A DNA stretch of 27,162 nt from JBDRCU01 sp043821485 (GTDB lineage Bacteria > Patescibacteriota > Minisyncoccia > 2-02-FULL-40-12 > IGHO2-01-FULL-4-A): contig JBDRCU010000047.1 in NCBI GenBank assembly GCA_043821485.1, positions 1 to 27,162 on the forward strand, read 5' to 3'. Below are positions 22,953-27,162 of this stretch, piece by piece. Numbering within the stretch: position 1 is the first letter of the stretch; the number at the start of each line of letters is the position of its first letter. The notes beneath the pieces were generated by a model that was not told the DNA's origin, made no database searches, and was given only the letters and a program-made list of their open reading frames with translations. The position numbers and the translations under genes are program-made.

Positions 22953-23503
22953 AAAAACCGTTTCTGGTTCTGTTTTATGGAAAATTTATTCCCCTTCAGG
23001 GAATTCCATATATCGTCCGCGCAGCTAAGATAATAGAGTCTCGTGATCCTGATATACATTTTGAAATCATAGGAGGAGGCCAGACAACAGATGAAGTTAT
23101 GGACCTTGTTCGTGAGATAAATCCAAAGAATATTACATTTATTGATTCAATGCCTCTGGAGCAGTTACCTCTGCACATCTCTAAGGCGGATATTATGCTT
23201 GGTATTTTTGGCGATAGGAATAAAACCAAACGGGTTATTCCGAATAAGGTATGCCAATCTGTCGCTATGGCAAAGCCCGTTATTTCTTCTGATACCCCTG
23301 CTTTGCGGGAGCTATTTACTGACAGAGAAGATATATTGTTTTGCAAATTAGCTGATCCAGAAGATCTTGCAGAAAAAATATTTGAATTAAAACAAGACGC
23401 ACCTCTTCGTAAAAAAATCGCTCAGGGTGGATATGAGATCTTCAAAAAGCATCTATCGCCCGAAATTATTGGACGAAACCTCAAAAAAGCATTAAGTTTC
23501 TAG
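22931..23503 (+). CDS. C-terminal half of a split GT-B glycosyltransferase
   Basis: 190 residues from the ATG at 22931, inside the end of the epimerase gene; an in-frame TGA lies a few codons upstream, so it cannot start earlier. It aligns with residues ~182-360 of the intact GT at 12898: VLFYGKFIPLQGIPYIV, IIGGGQ, MLGIFGDRNKTKRVIPNKV, AKPVISSDTPALRELF. This is the donor-binding Rossmann domain. Together with the 161-residue half at 21393 it totals 351 residues against 360 for the intact gene, so almost nothing has been lost. Both halves might form a two-chain enzyme, as is known for Alg13/Alg14-type transferases. Confidence 0.85.
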   Translation: MEGKINIEKPFLVLFYGKFIPLQGIPYIVRAAKIIESRDPDIHFEIIGGGQTTDEVMDLVREINPKNITFIDSMPLEQLPLHISKADIMLGIFGDRNKTKRVIPNKVCQSVAMAKPVISSDTPALRELFTDREDILFCKLADPEDLAEKIFELKQDAPLRKKIAQGGYEIFKKHLSPEIIGRNLKKALSF

Positions 23504-23504
23504 T

Positions 23505-24161
23505 ATGGAACAATCAGCTTATTATGATAAAAAATTGAATAAGTATAGTTTAGGAGGGGGAAGACTTGAGCATATCGAAGACTTTATGCCTGATAAACTT
23601 GCAGACATTTTGGATATGGGATGCGGGAGTGGATCATTGGCCAAGGTATTAGGTGAACAAGGACATACTGTATATGGAGCGGATATTTCTCCTGAAGCAT
23701 TGAAACTTGCAAAAGAGCATATAGAGAAAGGGTTTTGTTTTGATTTTGAAAATGGAGCATGGCCCGATGATTTGATGGCTATGAAGTTTGATGCAATAAT
23801 CGCAACTGAAGTCATCGAGCATCTATTTGATCCGGAATCTTTTATTAAAAAATTGAAACAACTTCTGAAGCCGAATGGAATGATTATTGTAACGACTCCG
23901 AATCTTTTGTTCTGGAAAAATAGATTTAAGATATTTTTTGGTAAATTTGAGTACGAAGAAAAAGGCATAATGGATTTTGGACATATTAGATTTTTTACTG
24001 TTAAGACTGCGCGTAAGATGTTTGAGAAATGTGATCTTGCGATTGAAGCCGAGCATCATTTTTATCCAAACTTATATAAAAGAGGACTTACATTTTTGGG
24101 AAAAATATTTCCGGGATTTTTTGCATATAAATTAATTTTTAAGTTATCTGCAAAAGCATAG
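23505..24161 (+). CDS. Class I SAM-dependent methyltransferase (UbiG/MetW-like)
   Basis: 218 residues. Seen: ILDMGCGSGSLAKVL (motif I, residues ~36-50), VYGADISPEAL, FDAIIATEVIEHLFDP and LLKPNGMIIVTTPN. The C-terminal third (FWKNRFKIFFGKFEYEEKGIMDFGHIRFFT) is typical of glycan-locus methyltransferases. The product is probably an O-methylated sugar or glycan end, by context only. One base separates it from the split GT and nine bases separate it from the DUF616 gene. Confidence 0.85.
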   Translation: MEQSAYYDKKLNKYSLGGGRLEHIEDFMPDKLADILDMGCGSGSLAKVLGEQGHTVYGADISPEALKLAKEHIEKGFCFDFENGAWPDDLMAMKFDAIIATEVIEHLFDPESFIKKLKQLLKPNGMIIVTTPNLLFWKNRFKIFFGKFEYEEKGIMDFGHIRFFTVKTARKMFEKCDLAIEAEHHFYPNLYKRGLTFLGKIFPGFFAYKLIFKLSAKA

Positions 24162-24170
24162 AAGTATTAC

Positions 24171-24899
24171 ATGAATAAAAAAGTTATATATACAGCTATA
24201 TTCGGCAAATACGATGTTCTTCACGAGCCGGAATTTATTCCCAAAGGATTTGATTTTGTATGTTTTACAGATATGGATTTGGAGTCAAAGACTTGGGATA
24301 TACGCAAAGTCCAGCCAGTTCACGAAGATCCGATGCGTTCAGCTAAAATTTACAAAATACTGCCTCATGAATATTTGCCGGAATATGAATACAGTATTTG
24401 GGCTGATGGAAATATGCTTTTGCGCGGAGATGCTAATGAGTTGATTGATAAATATTTAAACGATGTGAATATTGCAATGTATGATCATTCTCAGACCAAA
24501 ATGGATTCAAGAAATTCAGTTTATGAAGAAGGCGAGATGCTGTTCAAAAGAGAGAAGGAAGGAAAAAGAAAAGACGATCCGGAATTGATTAAAAAACAGC
24601 TTGAGAGATACAAACAGGAGGGATACAAAGGAGATAATGGTTTGATTTCAGGAATGATAATAGTCCGCCGGCATAATGCTTTGGATGTTATTGATGCAAT
24701 GGAAGCATGGTGGAATGAGATTGAAGATAACAGCAAAAGAGATCAATTAAGCTTCAACTATATAGCATGGAAGAAGAACTTGAATTTTGTATACGTAGAA
24801 GGGGATTCGAGGGATAATAGATACTTTTTGTGGCTGCCTCATGGAAAGAAAGAAAAACCAACGATATTCGGCAGAATAAAAAGAAAACTGGACATTTGA
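24171..24899 (+). CDS. DUF616/TOD1-like glycosyltransferase domain protein
   Basis: 242 residues. The opening VIYTAIFGKYDVL (residues ~5-17), FVCFTDMD, SAKIYKILPHEYLPEYEYSIWADGN and the DQLSFNYIAW region match the DUF616 family (related to plant TOD1/MUCI70 transferases), with a D-G-N at the presumed metal site. The role in the pathway is inferred as sugar transfer. It ends the 11854-24899 run. Confidence 0.78.
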   Translation: MNKKVIYTAIFGKYDVLHEPEFIPKGFDFVCFTDMDLESKTWDIRKVQPVHEDPMRSAKIYKILPHEYLPEYEYSIWADGNMLLRGDANELIDKYLNDVNIAMYDHSQTKMDSRNSVYEEGEMLFKREKEGKRKDDPELIKKQLERYKQEGYKGDNGLISGMIIVRRHNALDVIDAMEAWWNEIEDNSKRDQLSFNYIAWKKNLNFVYVEGDSRDNRYFLWLPHGKKEKPTIFGRIKRKLDI

Positions 24900-24911
24900 G
24901 GCAGAGTCCAC

Positions 24912-24925
24912 AAGCCCTCGGGCTT
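24912..24925 (+). terminator. Weak hairpin after the DUF616 gene
   Basis: AAGCC (24912-24916), CTCG loop, GGCTT (24921-24925), 12 bases after the stop. Only pyrimidine-rich sequence follows, not a clean T-run, so termination is uncertain. Confidence 0.35.
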
Positions 24926-24957
24926 CTGTCGTTCTCACCTTTATTTCTCTATCTTTT

Positions 24958-24968
24958 TGGTATATAGT
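24958..24968 (+). promoter_or_regulatory. Extended -10 promoter of the toxin-antitoxin pair
   Basis: TG-G-TATATA (24958-24966), overlapping TATAGT (24963-24968), six bases before the ATG at 24975. The expected start coincides with that ATG, so the mRNA should be leaderless. The in-frame ATG at 24957 would not be transcribed. Confidence 0.5.
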
Positions 24969-24974
24969 ATAGGC

Positions 24975-25259
24975 ATGGATATAGAGAAAATAAAAAAAAT
25001 AGCCACGCCAATCCTTAAAGAAAAGGGCGTTATTCGTTCGTCTATTTTCGGCTCTTATGCTCATGGGAAAGCGAAAGAAGGCAGTGATGTAGATTTTCTT
25101 ATTGAATTTCCAGAAGATAAATCTTTATTCGATTTGGTTGATTTGAAGCTTAGCTTGGAAGATGCACTGGGAAGAGACGTGGATATAGCGGAATATCGAT
25201 CTATCAAACCGCGTATTCGCGATGTAATACTTAACAGTCAAGTAGCTATTTATGGGTAG
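24975..25259 (+). CDS. mntA: MntA nucleotidyltransferase antitoxin
   Basis: 94 residues from the ATG at 24975, chosen from the -10 box just before it. Shows the minimal nucleotidyltransferase signature GS-x10-D-x-D: GS at 26-27, D38 and D40 in GSYAHGKAKEGSDVD, followed by FLIEF. MntA-type antitoxins neutralise HepT by adding AMP units to its conserved tyrosine (type VII toxin-antitoxin). Overlaps hepT by eight bases, so the two are co-translated. The pair sits within the glycan locus with its own promoter. Confidence 0.92.
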   Translation: MDIEKIKKIATPILKEKGVIRSSIFGSYAHGKAKEGSDVDFLIEFPEDKSLFDLVDLKLSLEDALGRDVDIAEYRSIKPRIRDVILNSQVAIYG

Positions 25260-25584
25260 AGATCAGATGTTATACATAGATGACATTGTCGAAAGTATTG
25301 ATCATATACAGGAATATATGCGTGGAGTAGAAAAAGGGGATTTTGAAAGAGATGAAAAATTACAGGACGCAGTATTAAGGAGAATAGAAATTATCGGAGA
25401 GGCAGTCAAGAAAATTTCAGAAGAATTTAAAGAGAAATACAGCGATGTGAGATGGAGAGATGCCATGGGCATGAGAGATGTCCTCGCCCATGACTATTTC
25501 AACGTTGAGCTAGATAGGATCTGGAAAACTGTACAGGAAGATTTGCCGAAATTGAAAGAAAAGATTTCAAAGATACGTGATTAG
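25252..25584 (+). CDS. hepT: HepT HEPN-domain RNase toxin
   Basis: 110 residues, helical. Carries the HEPN R-x4-H-x-Y motif in MRDVLAHDYF: R75, H80 and Y82, the last being the residue AMPylated by MntA in studied systems. Start at 25252 fits the family's M-x-RD opening; ATG at 25267 is a less likely alternative. As a toxin it cleaves RNA. Its last eight bases overlap the GTG start of the GT2 at 25577, so the pair may be tightly embedded in the operon. Confidence 0.92.
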   Translation: MGRDQMLYIDDIVESIDHIQEYMRGVEKGDFERDEKLQDAVLRRIEIIGEAVKKISEEFKEKYSDVRWRDAMGMRDVLAHDYFNVELDRIWKTVQEDLPKLKEKISKIRD

Positions 25585-26446
25585 TATCGTCATTCCAACC
25601 CATAACAGGCCAGAATCACTCAAGAAAGCAGTTGAGTCAGTTTTAGCACAAACCTATAAAGATATTGAGATAATTGTTATTGACGATGGGATTGAGCAAA
25701 GAGCGGAGGATGTCATTAAAGAAATTAATGATTCGCGAATAACATATATTCAGCATCAGATTAGCCGTGGAGGAGGTGCTGGGCGTAATACAGGAATCAA
25801 AGCGTCTAAAGGAGATTTTATAGCATTTCTTGATGATGACGATGAATGGTTTCCGGAAAAATTAGAAATTCAGATGCAGGCATTCGAAGAGACTCCTGCA
25901 GATGTGGGTTTTTGTTTTACAGCAGTAGAGAATATCTATAACGATTGCAGAAAGGCAACCCGCGTATCGGACGGAATTGATAATTATTTAAATCTTTTAT
26001 TGGAATATTTTTCAGGATTTCTTAATGTTACGCTAGTAATCAAGAAATCAGTATTTGATAATGTAGGGCTATTCGATGAAGATTTTCCAAGCCATCAGGA
26101 AACGGACTTATTAATTAGGATTATGCAAAAGTATAAGGGACTTGGGATCAATAAACCATTAGTACATGTTAATATGCATAAGGGTCATTCATTAATGATC
26201 CCCTTTAGAAGAATAAAAGGCAGAGAGATGATTTTAGAAAAGCATGCTGAATTATTTGAAGCAAGACCTGTATCTTTTGCAAGACAAATATTCGGACTCG
26301 GACTCATGTATAGAGATAGCGGTGATTTTAAAAAAGCGCAATTAGCTTTTAAGAAAGCAATGAGTATGTTTTTCAGATTTAGATATTTAATGCATTATGT
26401 TAGCATGATATTCAGTGGAAAAATTTATTCAGTATTTAAGGAATAA
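25577..26446 (+). CDS. GT2-family glycosyltransferase
   Basis: 289 residues starting with GTG at 25577 (no earlier start fits, because the hepT stop overlaps). GT-A fold: SIVIPTHNRPESL (residues 3-15), VIDDG nucleotide site (~35-39), GGAGRNTGI and FLDDDDEW metal site (~89-96), then LFDEDFPSHQETDL acceptor-side acid region. Inverting sugar transfer is the family reaction; donor and acceptor are unknown. It runs one base ahead of asnB. Confidence 0.88.
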   Translation: MISIVIPTHNRPESLKKAVESVLAQTYKDIEIIVIDDGIEQRAEDVIKEINDSRITYIQHQISRGGGAGRNTGIKASKGDFIAFLDDDDEWFPEKLEIQMQAFEETPADVGFCFTAVENIYNDCRKATRVSDGIDNYLNLLLEYFSGFLNVTLVIKKSVFDNVGLFDEDFPSHQETDLLIRIMQKYKGLGINKPLVHVNMHKGHSLMIPFRRIKGREMILEKHAELFEARPVSFARQIFGLGLMYRDSGDFKKAQLAFKKAMSMFFRFRYLMHYVSMIFSGKIYSVFKE

Positions 26447-26447
26447 T

Positions 26448-27162
26448 ATGTGCGGAATCAACGGTTTTAATTCACAGGATAGAGAAAAAATAGATGCAAT
26501 GAATGGAGCGACCAAGCATCGCGGACCTGATGGTGTTGGGAATTTTGTCGATGAGAATGTGTCATTTGGTCATAATTTATTGGCAATAATAGAAAAGCCT
26601 GAGAATTCACATCAACCATGGGTATCAGATGATAAGAATTACGTATTGACCTATAATGGCGAAATCTATAATTATAAAGAATTGCGTAATAAGCTGGAAG
26701 CAAAAGGAGATAAATTTATCACAAACAGTGATACAGAAGTTTTATTCAATGGACTTACAAAATACGGATATGAGTATTTGTCGGAACTTGATGGTATGTT
26801 TGCTCTAGCTTTTTATGATAAACGGAAGCAGACCGTTCTATTAGCGCGAGATCACGGAGGCATGAAACCTTTGTATTATCATGCAGATCAAAATAGTTTT
26901 GCGTTTTCATCTGAATTGCGGGGGTTGTTTGCGCAAGGCGTGGAAAGAAAGCTTGATGTGGATTCAGCGCATATATATTTTGTTCTCGGATATGTTCCGG
27001 GGTATAAAACGCTTATCCGAAATGTTAAGAAAGTATCACCCGGACAATATTTGCAATATGATTTAAAAACAAAAGAGCTTAATACTGGCTGGATAGAGTT
27101 GCCAGAGAAGAAGAGTGAATCATCTGATGATTCGAAATTCAGACAATTGATGCATGATTCAA
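26448..27162 (+). CDS. asnB: Asparagine synthetase (glutamine-hydrolysing), N-terminal part
   Basis: Starts at the ATG at 26448 and runs off the right edge (238 codons visible). Begins M-C-G, with Cys2 as the glutaminase nucleophile after Met removal. Seen: KHRGPDG, LTYNGEIYNYKELR, TNSDTEVLFNGL, ELDGMFALAFYD and ARDHGGMKPLYY (most homologues read RFGIKPLYY-like). The family takes ammonia from glutamine to amidate aspartate, and in surface-glycan loci relatives amidate sugar acids; only the glutaminase domain and first linker are seen, so the synthetase domain cannot be checked. Confidence 0.88.
   Translation, partial: MCGINGFNSQDREKIDAMNGATKHRGPDGVGNFVDENVSFGHNLLAIIEKPENSHQPWVSDDKNYVLTYNGEIYNYKELRNKLEAKGDKFITNSDTEVLFNGLTKYGYEYLSELDGMFALAFYDKRKQTVLLARDHGGMKPLYYHADQNSFAFSSELRGLFAQGVERKLDVDSAHIYFVLGYVPGYKTLIRNVKKVSPGQYLQYDLKTKELNTGWIELPEKKSESSDDSKFRQLMHDS

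Noticed and set aside
1..27162. CRISPR array, tRNA or rRNA genes
   Set aside because: No regularly spaced repeats, cloverleaf-like sequence or rRNA-like stretches were seen on either strand.

Overview
The window is an AT-rich bacterial segment, densely packed with glycan-biosynthesis genes, with a diversity-generating retroelement (DGR) set into it. The organism is most likely a member of the Candidate Phyla Radiation (Patescibacteria, Parcubacteria-like). That is an inference from several traits: short reading frames that overlap by a few bases, -10 boxes lying directly on start codons, a short MetK, and a DGR template rich in Asn (AAY) codons. TGA is used as a stop, so this is not a lineage with recoded UGA. 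No rRNA, tRNA or CRISPR array was seen.

Layout. 1-641 is the end of a PQQ-type sugar dehydrogenase. 660-1826 (minus) and 1863-3721 (plus) are divergent glycosyltransferase (GT) genes. 3725-6317 is the DGR: a target gene with a 3'-terminal variable repeat (VR, 4424-4537), a noncoding template repeat (TR, 4857-4970), an Avd-like gene on the opposite strand (4980-5345) and a reverse transcriptase (5361-6317). VR and TR are the same length without gaps and differ at 15 sites, every one an adenine in the TR. 6321-10579 holds two GTs, a NYN nuclease-like gene, an EamA transporter and a DUF167 gene. 10618-10756 is a SAM-I riboswitch with a visible terminator/antiterminator, controlling metK. 11854-24899 is a long, nearly gapless run of GTs, sugar reductases/epimerases, methyltransferases and a 3-amino-deoxysugar pair (ketoisomerase and aminotransferase). 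A HepT-MntA toxin-antitoxin pair (24975-25584) sits inside this run, followed by a GT2 and the first part of an asparagine synthetase.

How it works together. Most of the window builds nucleotide sugars and transfers them to a surface glycan: twelve intact GT genes, plus a thirteenth split into two genes at its domain boundary with an epimerase gene between the halves. MetK supplies SAM, which the two methyltransferases could use. The DGR would rewrite the last ~38 codons of one small protein whose base composition is clearly more GC-rich than its surroundings.

Most notable: the adenine-specific DGR; its inverted avd gene, which lacks a normal start and reads into a G9 tract beside the RT start; the UUCG terminator hairpin just after the TR; the split glycosyltransferase; and the recurring leaderless promoter layout.
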